From NCBI RefSeq assembly GCF_023501975.1, contig NZ_JAMFLH010000002.1, positions 124,001 to 188,000 of the forward strand: 64,000 nt of DNA. The letters are read 5' to 3'. Below are positions 9,929 to 19,945 of this stretch, piece after piece; position 1 is the stretch's first letter, and each line of letters begins with the position of its first letter. This DNA is from Altererythrobacter sp. KTW20L. GTDB lineage: Bacteria; Pseudomonadota; Alphaproteobacteria; Sphingomonadales; Sphingomonadaceae. The position numbers and the translations under genes were made by a program. Under the pieces are notes generated by a model. That model ran no database searches. It was given only the letters and a program-made list of their open reading frames with translations, and was not told the DNA's origin.

Positions 9929-10801
9929 GTGCAAACCGTCAACCGCATCGAAACCCTTCGCGAAGCTGTGGATGACCTGCGACGGCAGGGAACTGTGGCG
10001 CTGGTAACGACCATGGGCGCGCTGCATGACGGGCACATGGCACTGGTCCGGGCGGCGCGCAAACAGGCGGCCAGCGTGGTCGTGTCGATCTTCGTCAATC
10101 CCACCCAGTTCGGCCCGAAGGAGGATCTCGCCGCCTATCCGCGCCCTTTGGCCGAGGACCAGGCCAAGCTGGCGGCAGAAGGCGTGGCCCTGCTGTGGGC
10201 GCCCGATGTGGATGCCATGTATCCGCCAGGCCATGCCACCACGGTCTCGGTTGCAGGGGTGAGCGAGGGGCTGTGCGGCGCTGTGCGGCCGGGGCATTTC
10301 AATGGCGTGGCCACAGTCGTGCTCAAGCTGTTCAACCAGGTGCAGCCCGACCTTGCCCTGTTCGGCGAGAAGGACTGGCAGCAGCTGGCCGTGATCCGCC
10401 GAATGGCGCGCGACCTCGACCTCACCCGTCCCCATGCGTCGCGCATCATCGGCGTGCCGACCGTGCGCGAGGCCGACGGGCTGGCGATGAGCAGCCGCAA
10501 CTCCTACCTCTCACCCGACCAGCGCCGGTCTGCCGCAGGGTTGAACGAAGCGATGCGCAAGGCGATTGCGCAGATCGAAGGCGGCGCAAACGTTGGCGCG
10601 GCGCTGGGCGGGCTGGAAGCGGACCTGCTGGCGGCTGGCTTTGGATCGGTGGACTATGCCAACCTCGTCAACGCCGATAGCCTGGCCGAATTGCACGAAC
10701 GCCCGCGCCATCCGGCCCGTCTGGTGGTGGCCGCGCGGATCGGCACAACCCGCCTGATCGACAATATGCCGGTCGGCCCAGAGGAAAGGGACGAGCCATG
10801 A
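9929..10801 (+). CDS. panC: Pantothenate synthetase
   Basis: 290 residues. It joins pantoate and beta-alanine using ATP in coenzyme A synthesis. TTMGALHDGHMALVR carries the adenylate HxGH motif; FVNPTQFGPKEDL, GEKDWQQL and MSSRNSYL are the other signature blocks. The start is a GTG at 9929, where the family begins (QTVNRIETLREAV); the frame is open further upstream, but that part is non-homologous and runs into mipZ on the other strand. Its stop overlaps the next start as ATGA. Confidence 0.93.
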   Translation: MQTVNRIETLREAVDDLRRQGTVALVTTMGALHDGHMALVRAARKQAASVVVSIFVNPTQFGPKEDLAAYPRPLAEDQAKLAAEGVALLWAPDVDAMYPPGHATTVSVAGVSEGLCGAVRPGHFNGVATVVLKLFNQVQPDLALFGEKDWQQLAVIRRMARDLDLTRPHASRIIGVPTVREADGLAMSSRNSYLSPDQRRSAAGLNEAMRKAIAQIEGGANVGAALGGLEADLLAAGFGSVDYANLVNADSLAELHERPRHPARLVVAARIGTTRLIDNMPVGPEERDEP

Positions 10802-11175
10802 CAGAAGACGATTTCCGCAGCTATGTCGCCGCCTTCAACGGCAATGACTTTGACGGCTTCGGCCGGTTCTACGCCGATGACGTGGTGTTCGAACTGGGCA
10901 GCAGCAAGCGCATCGTCGGGCGCGAGAACATCCTGGCGTTCTATCGCGAGGTGAAGGCGCATATCACCGAGGTTGTCACTCCGCTGGGCGTGCTGATCGG
11001 CCCGCGCCACGTGGCGATGTATTGCCACACCACTTTCGATACCTTCGCCGACTGGCCCGACTTCGAACTGTGGCCGACCATGGCAGGCGATCACCGCGAG
11101 GTGGAAACCATCGCCTGGTACGAACACGACGGAGCGCGCTTCACCCACATTCGGGGCGGGCGATTCAAGCCGTAG
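10798..11175 (+). CDS. NTF2-like / SnoaL-type domain protein
   Basis: 125 residues, the length of a single cone-shaped NTF2-like fold. YVAAFNGNDFDGFGRFYADDVVFEL is the classical first helix and strand, and FDTFADWPDF sits where the pocket is lined. Such proteins are small isomerases, dehydratases or ligand binders; no catalytic residue can be assigned here. It is translationally coupled to panC by a four-base overlap. Confidence 0.75.
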   Translation: MTEDDFRSYVAAFNGNDFDGFGRFYADDVVFELGSSKRIVGRENILAFYREVKAHITEVVTPLGVLIGPRHVAMYCHTTFDTFADWPDFELWPTMAGDHREVETIAWYEHDGARFTHIRGGRFKP

Positions 11176-11186
11176 GTGGAGGGATA

Positions 11187-11260
11187 TGGAGCGGGTAAGG
11201 GGAATCGAACCCCTCTAGCTAGCTTGGAAGGCTAGTGCATTACCACTATGCTATACCCGC
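11187..11260 (-). tRNA. tRNA-Gly (anticodon TCC)
   Basis: The reverse strand folds as a complete 74-base tRNA with acceptor stem GCGGGTA, the anticodon loop CTTCCAA giving TCC, the T loop GGTTCGATTCC, and an encoded CCA end. It decodes GGA/GGG. It stands between the NTF2-like gene and apt. Confidence 0.96.
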
Positions 11261-11306
11261 TTCAGGTGCGCCGCTTGCCATCGGCAGGGGGTTCTCGTCA
11301 AGCGTA

Positions 11307-11861
11307 TCAGTGTCCGGCGAATTCAATCAGCGATGTCGCCGCCACGCCCGCTTCGCGCAGCAGGTCCGCGCCGCCGAGGTCCGGCAGATCGATCACGAAC
11401 AGCGCGTGGTCGCATAACGCACCTGCCTGGTGCAGCAATCCGGCGGCGGCCAGCGCCGTGCCGCCGGTGGCGATCAAGTCATCTACCAGCAGCACGCGCT
11501 GTCCCGGTGCAACCAGCGTGGGGTCGATCTCTATCCGCGCTTCGGCATATTCCAGCGCATAGTCCGCGCCGATGGTGGGGACGGGCAGCTTGCCTGCCTT
11601 GCGCACCGGAATGAACCCGAGGCCGAGGCGCGCCGCCAGGGCCGCGCCGAAAATGAAGCCGCGCGCCTCGATCCCGGCCACGGCAGCCGTGCACGAAGGA
11701 GCGAGCGCGGCGAGAAGTTCGATGGTGGAGGCAAGGCCTTGCGGGTGAGCGACCAGGGTGGTCACATCGCGGAACTGGATACCACGCGCCGGAAAGTCCG
11801 GAACGGTGCGGACCAGCGCCTTGAGCTCCTCTCGGGTCAAGGCGCCGGTATGTTCCGTCAA
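11307..11861 (-). CDS. apt: Adenine phosphoribosyltransferase
   Basis: 184 residues from a TTG at 11861. It salvages adenine to AMP using PRPP. The PRPP loop reads VLLVDDLIATGGTA; FRDVTTLV and GIEARGFIFGAALA are the other family blocks. The family begins at LTREELKALVRTVPDFP. A longer ATG start at 11918 exists but would overlap petC by 55 bases, so the TTG two bases after the petC stop is preferred, which makes apt the last gene of the bc1 operon. Confidence 0.88.
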   Translation of the reverse strand: MTEHTGALTREELKALVRTVPDFPARGIQFRDVTTLVAHPQGLASTIELLAALAPSCTAAVAGIEARGFIFGAALAARLGLGFIPVRKAGKLPVPTIGADYALEYAEARIEIDPTLVAPGQRVLLVDDLIATGGTALAAAGLLHQAGALCDHALFVIDLPDLGGADLLREAGVAATSLIEFAGH

Positions 11862-11863
11862 TT

Positions 11864-12718
11864 TCAGTCTTCGCGCCGGGGCTTGACCGAGGCCCAGACG
11901 TTCTTCTTGGCGAGCCATGCCAGGATGGTCACGAAGAGCAGGAAGCCCATCACGATCCAGCCCATGCTCACGCGGTCCACCAGCGAAGGCTCGGCAGTCC
12001 AGGTCAGGAAGGCGGCCACGTCCTGCGACATCTGCCGCACGGTCGCTTCAGTGCCATCGGCATAGGTCACCTGGCCGGTGGTGGTCAGTGGCGGGGCCAT
12101 CGCCAGGTTGAGGTTGGCGAAATAGGGGTTGTGATAGAGGCCCGGGCCGGGGACCGAATCGGGGAAGCGCTCGGCCAGTTCGGCGGAAGGCTCCTGATAG
12201 CCGGTCAGCAGCGAGTACAGATAGGCCGAGCCGTGGTGGCGCGCCTTGGCCATCAGCGACAGGTCCGGCGGAATGGCGTTGTTGTTTGCAGCTGCCGCCA
12301 TCACTTCGTTGGCATAGGGATCGGGGAAGCGATCGGTCGGCAGGCCCGGACGGGTGCTCGCCTCACCGGTGTTGGGATCGATGCCCGGCACCAACCAGCT
12401 TGCCGCTTCGGCCTTAACCTCTTCCTCGGTATAACCGAGGTCGGCAAGATTGCGGAACGATACCTGGTTCAGCGAGTGGCAGGCCGCGCAGACTTCCTTG
12501 TAGACCTGATAGCCGCGCTGCAGCTGCGCCACGTCCCACCGCGGGGCGAGGCCATCGAAGCTGAAGCCGCCGCGCGGATTGTGCGCAGGCTCGTGGAAGG
12601 CATATTCGGCCGTTTCGGCAGCGGGCTCGGTAGCCTGGTTATAGGCGCCCACGACGAAGGCCAGCAGCGACACGAAGGCGAAGCCCAGACCAACAAGAAT
12701 TCCAACAAGGCGGATCAT
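11864..12718 (-). CDS. petC: Cytochrome c1 of the bc1 complex
   Basis: 284 residues. It passes electrons from the Rieske centre to soluble or membrane cytochrome c. An N-terminal hydrophobic signal is followed by the haem motif CAACH (77-81); the axial methionine is probably in the NLAMAPPL block, and a C-terminal anchor helix (MGWIVMGFLLFVTILAWLA) ends in a basic tail. It is a stand-alone c1, not fused to cytochrome b. Third gene of petA-petB-petC. Confidence 0.95.
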   Translation of the reverse strand: MIRLVGILVGLGFAFVSLLAFVVGAYNQATEPAAETAEYAFHEPAHNPRGGFSFDGLAPRWDVAQLQRGYQVYKEVCAACHSLNQVSFRNLADLGYTEEEVKAEAASWLVPGIDPNTGEASTRPGLPTDRFPDPYANEVMAAAANNNAIPPDLSLMAKARHHGSAYLYSLLTGYQEPSAELAERFPDSVPGPGLYHNPYFANLNLAMAPPLTTTGQVTYADGTEATVRQMSQDVAAFLTWTAEPSLVDRVSMGWIVMGFLLFVTILAWLAKKNVWASVKPRRED

Positions 12719-12745
12719 CGTATCTTTCCTTTTAACCCGCGCGCT

Positions 12746-14038
12746 TCAGACCGCCGGCGAGGCGTTTTCGCCCTGCACGGCCTTCTTGTCCGACTTCAGC
12801 ACCGCCTCGGTGATCGAGAACGGCAGCGGCTCGGGCCGTTCGATCGAGGAGATGATCGGCAGGATCACCAGGAAGTGCAGGAAGTAGTAGGCGGTGAAGA
12901 GCTGGCTGAGCATCACATAGGGCTCGGCCGCCGGAGCGCCGCCCAGGTAGAACAGGGCCGCCATGGTGGGGATAAGGCCGAACCAGAAGAACTTGCGGAA
13001 CAGCGGGCGGTAATGGCCCGAACGCACCGGCGACTTGTCCAGCCACGGCAGGAAGAACCACACCAGGATCGAGGCGAACATGGCCAGTACGCCCCACAGC
13101 TGGGCAGGCAGGATGAAATCGACCGTGAAGGCGCGCAGGATCGCGTAGAACGGATAGAAGTACCATTCGGGCACGATGTGCGCGGGCGTGCTCAGCGGGT
13201 TGGCCGGGATGTAGTTGTCCGGGTGGCCCAGCGCGTTCGGCATGAAGAACACGAAGGCGCAATAGATCAGCAGGAACACGCCCAGGCCGAAGCCGTCCTT
13301 GGCGGTGTAATAGGGGTGGAACGGCAGCGTGTCGCTCTCGCTCTTCACTTCAACGCCGGTCGGGTTGGACGAACCGGGGATGTGCAGTGCCCAGATGTGC
13401 AGGATCACGCATCCCGCAATCACGAAGGGCAGCAGGAAGTGCAGCGAGAAGAAACGGTTGAGCGCGGCGTTGTCGGGGGCATAGCCGCCCAGCAGCCACA
13501 CCTGCAGGCTCTCGCCGATCAGCGGGATCGCACCGAACAGGCCGGTGATGACCTTGGCGCCCCAGAAGCTCATCTGGCCCCACGGCAGCACATAGCCCAT
13601 GAAGGCGGTTGCCATCATCAAGAGGAAGATGACCACGCCGATCAGCCAGATCATCTCGCGCGGGGCCTTGTAGCTCGAATAGAACAGGCCGCGGAAGATG
13701 TGCAGGTAGATCACCACGAAAAAGGCGCTGGCGCCGTTGGCGTGCGCATAGCGCATGGCCCAGCCCCAGTTGACGTTGCGCATGATGTGTTCGACCGAAT
13801 CGAAGGCAACAGCCGAGTTGGCGGCATAGTGCATCGCCAGGACCACGCCGGTAACGATCTGCAGCACCAGGCAAAAACCGGCGAGCACGCCGAAGTTCCA
13901 CATGTACGACAGGTTGCGCGGCACGGGATAACCCGCGCCCACCGCGTTATAGACGAACCGCGGCAGGGGAAGTTTCTCGTCGAGATACTTCATCAGCGGG
14001 TTGGTGGGTTCGTACTGCTTGGCCCAGGGAAAACTCAT
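12746..14038 (-). CDS. petB: Cytochrome b of the bc1 complex
   Basis: 430 residues with eight or nine transmembrane helices, holding the two b haems and the quinol sites. The haem histidines are in the helices carrying MHYAANSA and YLHIFRGL and in the later helix with HFLLPF and [10 protein letters not shown]; the Qo-site PEWYF motif is present ([11 protein letters not shown]). Middle gene of the petABC operon, 17 bases after petA. Confidence 0.96.
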   Translation of the reverse strand: MSFPWAKQYEPTNPLMKYLDEKLPLPRFVYNAVGAGYPVPRNLSYMWNFGVLAGFCLVLQIVTGVVLAMHYAANSAVAFDSVEHIMRNVNWGWAMRYAHANGASAFFVVIYLHIFRGLFYSSYKAPREMIWLIGVVIFLLMMATAFMGYVLPWGQMSFWGAKVITGLFGAIPLIGESLQVWLLGGYAPDNAALNRFFSLHFLLPFVIAGCVILHIWALHIPGSSNPTGVEVKSESDTLPFHPYYTAKDGFGLGVFLLIYCAFVFFMPNALGHPDNYIPANPLSTPAHIVPEWYFYPFYAILRAFTVDFILPAQLWGVLAMFASILVWFFLPWLDKSPVRSGHYRPLFRKFFWFGLIPTMAALFYLGGAPAAEPYVMLSQLFTAYYFLHFLVILPIISSIERPEPLPFSITEAVLKSDKKAVQGENASPAV

Positions 14039-14055
14039 GGCTTGTGTCTCTCGCC

Positions 14056-14649
14056 TCAGCCGATCACGAGGGTGGTGTCGGTGATGGTAAATTCGGGAAC
14101 TTGGAGGTTGGTCGGCGCCGGACCCTTGCGAATACGCGCCGCCGTATCATAGTGCGAACCGTGGCACGGGCAGAAATAACCGCCGTACTCACCCTTCACT
14201 TCACCCTCCGCCGCACCCAGCGGCACGCAGCCGAGGTGGGTGCAGACACCCATCACGACCAGAATATTCTCGAAACCGACCTGGGTACGGTCGGCGAGCG
14301 ATTCCGCATCGCGCAGGTCGTCCAGCGACACAGCGTCGGCCGCGGCCATTTCTTCCGGCGTCAGGTTGCGCACGAAGACCGGCTGCTTGCGGAACACAGC
14401 CTTGATCGCCTGGCCCGGTTCGAGAGCGGAAATGTCGAGTTCGGTCGTGCTTTCGGCCAGCACGTCGGCCGAGGGGGCCATCTGGCTGATCAGCGGGATC
14501 AGCGTGAAAATGCCCGCGACCCCGGCCGAAGCCACGGCGGCGATCTCGATGAAGTCGCGGCGGCGAACGCCGTCCTCATGCGCGACTTCCCCGTTCGCGC
14601 CTGTTGGGGCCACGTGGTCTGAAGTGGCGGTATCAGTGGTGGTTGCCAT
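14056..14649 (-). CDS. petA: Rieske iron-sulfur subunit of the bc1 complex
   Basis: 197 residues. A twin-arginine type signal anchor (RRRDFIEIA, 29-37) leads into the single transmembrane helix. The 2Fe-2S ligands are CTHLGC (Cys136, His138) and CPCHGS (Cys160, His163), with Cys141 and Cys162 forming the usual disulfide. It is the first gene of petA-petB-petC. The 230 bases before it (14650-14879) hold no gene I recognise and presumably carry the operon promoter. Confidence 0.96.
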   Translation of the reverse strand: MATTTDTATSDHVAPTGANGEVAHEDGVRRRDFIEIAAVASAGVAGIFTLIPLISQMAPSADVLAESTTELDISALEPGQAIKAVFRKQPVFVRNLTPEEMAAADAVSLDDLRDAESLADRTQVGFENILVVMGVCTHLGCVPLGAAEGEVKGEYGGYFCPCHGSHYDTAARIRKGPAPTNLQVPEFTITDTTLVIG

Positions 14650-14879
14650 TACCTTGCCTTGACTGCCGGATTGCGCGCGGGTGGCCCGCCATCATCCGAT
14701 TAGAAACCCGTCCTGCCGCACACCGAAAGCTGCCCCTGTTCCGACGGTTTGGGCGGCGGCTTGGCGCGGCTGATAGACGAGCAAATCGCCCCTGCCAACC
14801 CGCCTTTTGTCACCTATGTCAGGTCCACCGGCATGACCAGCGGCCGGGAAGGGTTTTCCGCCGCCATTCTGCAGCGATT

Positions 14880-15557
14880 CTAAAGCGCGATGAGCGAAAA
14901 CTGGCGGCCATAGGTCGGCTCGCCGCGATGGGTGGCGCGGCGATAGGAATGGAAGCGCGCCTTATCGGCATAGGTATCGAGCGCCGTCTCCTCTATCCGG
15001 CCAATCCCTGCCGCCATCAGTCGCTGCACGACATAAGCCGGCAGGTCGAACTGCGCATGGCCCGCCCGGGCGGGTGCGAACAGGGCGGCATTGGCCGGAT
15101 CGTCGGCCAGCAGGCGCTCTTGGAAAGCGTCATCGACTTCATAGCTCGCTGCCGCAATCGTGGGACCGACAGCCGCCGCGATTCTGCCGCGCCTTGCGCC
15201 AAGTCCCTCCATCGCCGCCACGGTCGCCTCGATCACTCCGCCGAAGGCTCCGCGCCAGCCGGCATGGGCCGCGCCGATCACGCCCGCTTCGGTGTCGGCC
15301 AGCAGGACAGGCGCGCAATCCGCCGTGCGGATGCCTAGAACCAGGCCGGGCGTGGCCGTGACCAGTGCATCCACTTCGGGCGGCTCGCCCGCAAAGGGTG
15401 CGGCAACGACCAGCGCCCGCGCCGAATGGACCTGTCTGGCGAAGACCGGCGCCCCCGCAGCTACGAGATGAAAGCTCTCCGCACCGCTCTGCGCCGCATC
15501 GAGGAAGCCGTGGGCGACGCCGCCGAGCACGCTCGCGCGGATTACTTCCTCAGCCAA
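14880..15557 (-). CDS. pgeF: Peptidoglycan editing factor, laccase-domain (YfiH/PgeF family)
   Basis: 225 residues. The family is a copper/zinc-binding purine nucleoside phosphorylase-like fold reported to remove misincorporated residues from peptidoglycan precursors. Metal-site blocks are visible: RQVHSARAL, IRTADCAPVLLAD, and GAAHAGWRGAFGG. The start overlaps the end of pepN by eight bases, so it is coupled to it. Older names are polyphenol oxidase or multicopper oxidase family. Confidence 0.9.
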   Translation of the reverse strand: MAEEVIRASVLGGVAHGFLDAAQSGAESFHLVAAGAPVFARQVHSARALVVAAPFAGEPPEVDALVTATPGLVLGIRTADCAPVLLADTEAGVIGAAHAGWRGAFGGVIEATVAAMEGLGARRGRIAAAVGPTIAAASYEVDDAFQERLLADDPANAALFAPARAGHAQFDLPAYVVQRLMAAGIGRIEETALDTYADKARFHSYRRATHRGEPTYGRQFSLIAL

Positions 15558-18204
15558 GCGAGCGCGCCACTTGTTCGTGCGTATCGCGCGACAGCCTGTC
15601 GGCCCCGGCGATCCGTTCCAGCTCGGCCCGCATCAGCCCGGCCCGGCCCGGCTCGATCCGCTTCCAGCGGCCCAGCGGCGGCACGAAGCGCGCGGCGGTC
15701 TGCGGATTGAGCGGATCGAGCTCGAGGATCAGGTCGGCGATCATCCGGTAGCCTTCGCCATCCGCCGCATGGAATGCCGCCGGGTTGACGGCAAAAGCCA
15801 TGTAGAGCGCGCGCACGCGGTTGGGGTTCTTCAGGGTAAACTGCGGGTGCTGCGCCAGCGCCTTCACATGGTCCAGCGCATGGGGATGGAGCGATCCTGC
15901 CTGGAGCGAGAACCACTTGTCGATCACCAGCGGGTTGGCCTTGTAGCGGTTGTAGAAGTCGAGCAGCGCATGGGTGCGTTCAGGGCTGTCGAGCCCCGCC
16001 AGCACCATCAGTGCACCTTGCCGGTCGGTCATGTTGTCGGCAGCGCGGTATTGCGCGGCGGCCATCTCGGCGGCGAGCTGCGGGTTGCCTTCTGCGAGGT
16101 AGATCAGGGCCTGGGTCTTGACCTTGCGCGCGCCCCGCGCCTCTGCGGACAGGCTGTAGGGCACGGCGCTGGCCCCTTGGTGGAGTGCCACGAACTCGCT
16201 CTCCAGCGCTTGCGCCAGCGCGGCGCGCAGCTCCTGGCGCTCGGCATGGATCGCACCGGGATCGGCCACCAGCATCTGTTCGGCCAGATAGGCCTGGCTC
16301 GGCAGGATCAGCAGTTCGCCGCGCATCAGGTCATCCAGCGCAGGATCGGCCAGCACTGCCCCGAGCGCTTTGGCAATGGCCCTGCCCCCGGCTTCGCGCG
16401 CCTCTGCCGACAGAGTGCCCGCCACGGCATCCTTCAGGTGGGTGACGACCAGCTCCTGCATCGCCTCGTACCGGGCGAAGGGATCGTCATCCTGCGCCGC
16501 GAGGAACACCAGATCGTCGGCTGTCACCTGGCTGTCGATGCTGACCGGCGCGGTGAAGCCGCGGTTGATCGACAGGACCGGCGGCCGGGCATATCCACGA
16601 AAGCTGAAGCTATCTTGAGCCTTGTCGAGCACCAGCAGATGCTCGCCCTGGTGCGTGGCCGTTTCGCGGTCGAACAGGGCGACCTTGAGCGGGATCGGCA
16701 CCGGCTGCTTGTCGGGCTGGCCGGGGGTCGGCGGGACCACCTGCGACAGGTGCAGCGTGGCCGTGTCGCCCTGGTGCTCCACGCGGACCGTGACGCGCGG
16801 CGTACCGGCCTGCGAATACCACAGGCGGAACTGCGTCAGGTCCAGCCCCGCGCCATCCTCGATCGCCTTGATGAAGTCCTCGCAAGTCGCCGCCTCGCCG
16901 TCGTGGCGCTCGAAATAGAGATCGCAGCCTTTGCGGAAAGCTTCCGGCCCCGCCATCACCCGCATCATGCGGATCACCTCGGCACCCTTGTTGTAAACGG
17001 TGGAGGTGTAGAAGTTGGAGATCTCGCGGTAGGCATCGGGCCGGATCGGGTGGGCCAGCGGGCCGGAATCCTCGGGGAACTGCACCCCGCGCAATACCCG
17101 CACATCCTCGATCCGCTTGACCGGCGCGCTGCCCATGTCCTGGCTGAACAACTGGTCGCGCAGGACGGTAAAGCCTTCCTTCAAGGAGAGCTGGAACCAG
17201 TCGCGGCAGGTCACGCGGTTGCCCGACCAGTTGTGGAAGTATTCGTGCGCGATCACGCCTTCCACCCCGTCGAAATCGCCATCGGTGGCGGTTTCCGGAT
17301 CGGCCAGGACATAGCGTGTGTTGAACACGTTGAGGCCCTTGTTTTCCATCGCCCCCATGTTGAAATCGGAAACGGCGACAATGTTGAACAGGTCGAGATC
17401 GTATTCGCGGCCGAACACCTCCTCGTCCCACTTCATCGAAGCCTTGAGCGATTCCATCGCGTGGCCGGTGCGATCCTCGTCGCCCGCCCGGACATAGATG
17501 CCGAGTTCCACCTCGCGGCCGCTGCAAGTCATAAAGCTGTCCTTGCGCACCACCAGGTCGCCCGCGACCAGGGCGAACAGGTAGGCCGGCTTGGGCCAGG
17601 GGTCGTGCCATTCGGCCCAGTGGGTGCCGCCCGCGCCTTCGCCCTGCGCCGTGCAATTGCCATTCGACAGCAGGACGGGGAACATCGCCTTGTCGCCGCT
17701 CATCCTGACTCGATAGGTGGACAGGACATCGGGCCGGTCGGGGAAGAAGGCGATGCGGCGGAAACCCTCGGCCTCGCACTGGGTGCAAAGCATGCCGTTC
17801 GAGGCATAGAGGCCCATCAGCTGTGTATTGGCCGAAGGATCGATGCGGGTCGCCACTTCGACCCTGTGCCTGTCGCCCGGCAGGGTGATGACCAGATCGT
17901 CACCGTCCATCGTCCACGAATTGACTTCCTCGCCATCCACCTTGACCGACAACGGGACGAGGCCATCGCCGTTGAGGTGGAGGACATGGGTCGGCTCGGC
18001 GGCGGGATTGCGTTCTACCTCCAGCGTGGCGACCACTTCCGTCCGCTCCACCCCAAGCGCGAAGTCGAGCGAGACCTGCGGCACCAGCCAGCCGAATGGG
18101 CGGTAATCCTCGCGCCGTATCTCGACCGGCGAAGTCACTTCGTGGGCGGCGTCGGCCATTTCGGGGTTGCCATCGGGCGTCGAGGGGGTGCGCGCTATAT
18201 CCAT
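15550..18204 (-). CDS. pepN: Aminopeptidase N
   Basis: 884 residues, a full-length M1 zinc metallopeptidase. The exopeptidase motif GAMEN is at 284-288, and the zinc site HEYFHNW begins at His320 with the downstream glutamate in the helix after it. The order beta-barrel, catalytic domain, and C-terminal helical domain is normal. It trims N-terminal residues from cytosolic peptides. The first ATG is at 18204; an internal ATG 15 residues later is equally possible. Divergent from the SDR-like gene with 54 bases between. Confidence 0.95.
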   Translation of the reverse strand: MDIARTPSTPDGNPEMADAAHEVTSPVEIRREDYRPFGWLVPQVSLDFALGVERTEVVATLEVERNPAAEPTHVLHLNGDGLVPLSVKVDGEEVNSWTMDGDDLVITLPGDRHRVEVATRIDPSANTQLMGLYASNGMLCTQCEAEGFRRIAFFPDRPDVLSTYRVRMSGDKAMFPVLLSNGNCTAQGEGAGGTHWAEWHDPWPKPAYLFALVAGDLVVRKDSFMTCSGREVELGIYVRAGDEDRTGHAMESLKASMKWDEEVFGREYDLDLFNIVAVSDFNMGAMENKGLNVFNTRYVLADPETATDGDFDGVEGVIAHEYFHNWSGNRVTCRDWFQLSLKEGFTVLRDQLFSQDMGSAPVKRIEDVRVLRGVQFPEDSGPLAHPIRPDAYREISNFYTSTVYNKGAEVIRMMRVMAGPEAFRKGCDLYFERHDGEAATCEDFIKAIEDGAGLDLTQFRLWYSQAGTPRVTVRVEHQGDTATLHLSQVVPPTPGQPDKQPVPIPLKVALFDRETATHQGEHLLVLDKAQDSFSFRGYARPPVLSINRGFTAPVSIDSQVTADDLVFLAAQDDDPFARYEAMQELVVTHLKDAVAGTLSAEAREAGGRAIAKALGAVLADPALDDLMRGELLILPSQAYLAEQMLVADPGAIHAERQELRAALAQALESEFVALHQGASAVPYSLSAEARGARKVKTQALIYLAEGNPQLAAEMAAAQYRAADNMTDRQGALMVLAGLDSPERTHALLDFYNRYKANPLVIDKWFSLQAGSLHPHALDHVKALAQHPQFTLKNPNRVRALYMAFAVNPAAFHAADGEGYRMIADLILELDPLNPQTAARFVPPLGRWKRIEPGRAGLMRAELERIAGADRLSRDTHEQVARSLG

Positions 18205-18258
18205 GGGGTTCGATTTAGGTCCTTTCGCGCCCGCGTCCAGTGACTAGAAGGCAGGAGC

Positions 18259-19053
18259 ATGGAACATTTGCTGATCTTCGGCCTCGGCTACACGGCTTCG
18301 CACATCGCAGCGCGCCTGCGCGATCTTGGCTGGACGGTCGAGGCGACGGGCAGCGCGGGGACTGTCGCGTTCGACGATGCAGCGGCAGTTTCGGCAGCGC
18401 TTGTCCGGGCAAGCCATGTGCTCTCCAGCGTGCCGCCCGCCGATGGCGCGGACCCGGTGCTGGCGCGATATGGGGCCGGGATCGCCGGAAAGCACCTCGC
18501 CTACCTGTCCTCGACCGGGGTCTATGGCGACACACAGGGGGCCTGGGTCGATGAAAGCGCGCCCATCGGGGGCGGACGGCGCAGCGCGCGGGCAGAGGCC
18601 GATGCGGCCTGGCTGAACCTTGGCGCACAGGTATTCCGCCTGCCGGGCATCTATGGTCCGGGCCGCTCCGCGTTCGATCGGGTGAGCAGCGGCAAGGCCC
18701 ACCGGATCGACCTTCCCGGTCAGGTGTTCAGCCGGGTCCATGTGGACGATATCGCCAGCGGGGTTGTCGCGGCCCTCACCCGCAATGCGCCCGCCGGGGC
18801 CTACAACCTCGCCGATGACCTGCCGTGCAGCCAGAATGCGGTGATCGAACATGCCTGCCGCCTGATGGGCTTGGCCCCGCCTCCGATACAGTCGCTGGAC
18901 GAAGCGGGACTGTCTGCCATGGCGCGGGGGTTTTATCTGGAAAACCGGCGTGTGGCGAACGGCAAGGCCAAGCGCCTGCTGGGCTGGGTGCCGCAATATC
19001 CGACCTACCGCGAAGGGCTGGCGGCCATTATGCCTGCACCTGCCGCGCCCTGA
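18259..19053 (+). CDS. NAD(P)-binding SDR/epimerase-like protein (YeeZ type)
   Basis: 264 residues. The Rossmann motif is GLGYTASHIA at the N-terminus, and SSTGVYGD with later RLPGIYGPGRS matches extended SDR epimerases, though the usual YxxxK is replaced by VYGDTQGAWV, as in YeeZ-like proteins. Reaction unknown. A good Shine-Dalgarno (AGGAG) sits just before the ATG. Its 3' end overlaps the convergent exporter gene by 26 bases. Confidence 0.8.
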   Translation: MEHLLIFGLGYTASHIAARLRDLGWTVEATGSAGTVAFDDAAAVSAALVRASHVLSSVPPADGADPVLARYGAGIAGKHLAYLSSTGVYGDTQGAWVDESAPIGGGRRSARAEADAAWLNLGAQVFRLPGIYGPGRSAFDRVSSGKAHRIDLPGQVFSRVHVDDIASGVVAALTRNAPAGAYNLADDLPCSQNAVIEHACRLMGLAPPPIQSLDEAGLSAMARGFYLENRRVANGKAKRLLGWVPQYPTYREGLAAIMPAPAAP

Positions 19054-19945
19054 GCGCCACCACCAGCCCTGCCGTCGCCAGCACGGCACCCGCCACGGCC
19101 ACCGGGGTCCACTTGTAGCCTTCCAGCAAGGTGGAGATAACCATCGCCACCACAACCACCAGCACGCCATTATAGGCAGCCCGCCCTGCTCCCAACTGGC
19201 GCACCAGCTTGTAGTAGAGCGGGAATGTCACCACCGATCCGGCCAGGGCCAGCCATGCCGTGCCCAGCCAGTAGGCCGCATCGCGCGGGATCACCGGCGG
19301 ACCGTCGATGCCCCAGGCCAGCGCCACGTCCACCACGGTGCCATAGAGCATGGCCCAGGCCAGCAGCGTGACCAGGTGCACGTCCTTGCCTGCAGGCCCC
19401 GCCTGGATCACGTTGGCGATGGAGGCCGCCAGCATGGCCACCAGCGCCAGCCCCGCGCCCAGCGCGACATTGCCCGCCAGCGGCGCGGCTTGCCCTTCGT
19501 TCACCAGCAGCAGGGCGATCCCGGCAATGGCAATGGCGCTGCCCAGCACAAAGCGCGGGGTGATCGGCTGGCCCAGCATGATCCGCCCGAGCACCGCATT
19601 GGGCACCAGCATCAGCCCGATCAGCAGGGCAACGATGCCCGAGGTCAGGTGCAGTTCGGCCAGATAGACAAAGGTATAGTTGCCGCAGAACTGGAACAGC
19701 CCCATCGCCAGGGCCAGCCGGTGCGCCCGCCCCGGCATGGTGAGCGGCAGCCGCATCACCATGGCCAGCACGAACATTCCCGGCGTCGCCAGGGCAAAGC
19801 GCCAGGCGACCGACCAGTGGGCCGAGGTATCGCCGATCTGCCCGGTGATGACGAACCAGGTCGATCCCCAGATCAGCGCGACCAGCAGGAACGGCAAGGC
19901 GATGTGCGGCCGCAGCAGGGCATGCGGCGGAGGAGACTCGCTCAT
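19028..19945 (-). CDS. EamA/DMT family transporter
   Basis: 305 residues with ten predicted helices in two EamA repeats. The first helix LLVALIWGSTWFVI is the family signature. Members export amino acids, nucleotides or other metabolites. The start is set at 19945 where ATG overlaps the threonine aldolase stop (ATGA), so the two are coupled; the open frame continues upstream inside the aldolase gene in another frame and is not coding. A link to threonine or glycine export is a guess from context only. Confidence 0.88.
   Translation of the reverse strand: MSESPPPHALLRPHIALPFLLVALIWGSTWFVITGQIGDTSAHWSVAWRFALATPGMFVLAMVMRLPLTMPGRAHRLALAMGLFQFCGNYTFVYLAELHLTSGIVALLIGLMLVPNAVLGRIMLGQPITPRFVLGSAIAIAGIALLLVNEGQAAPLAGNVALGAGLALVAMLAASIANVIQAGPAGKDVHLVTLLAWAMLYGTVVDVALAWGIDGPPVIPRDAAYWLGTAWLALAGSVVTFPLYYKLVRQLGAGRAAYNGVLVVVVAMVISTLLEGYKWTPVAVAGAVLATAGLVVALRARQVQA

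Noticed and set aside
12131-14152. Long open frame on the plus strand antisense to petB/petC; similar ones at 15571-18243, 42150-44909 and 58745-61021
   Set aside because: They mirror real genes in GC-rich DNA, are rich in His/Arg/Gln/Gly, and match no family; the opposite strand encodes clear conserved proteins.
14650-14879. Possible remnant of a coding frame on the plus strand before pgeF (ending FSAAILQRF)
   Set aside because: No ribosome site, no recognisable family, and too short to separate from chance; treated as the petA upstream region.
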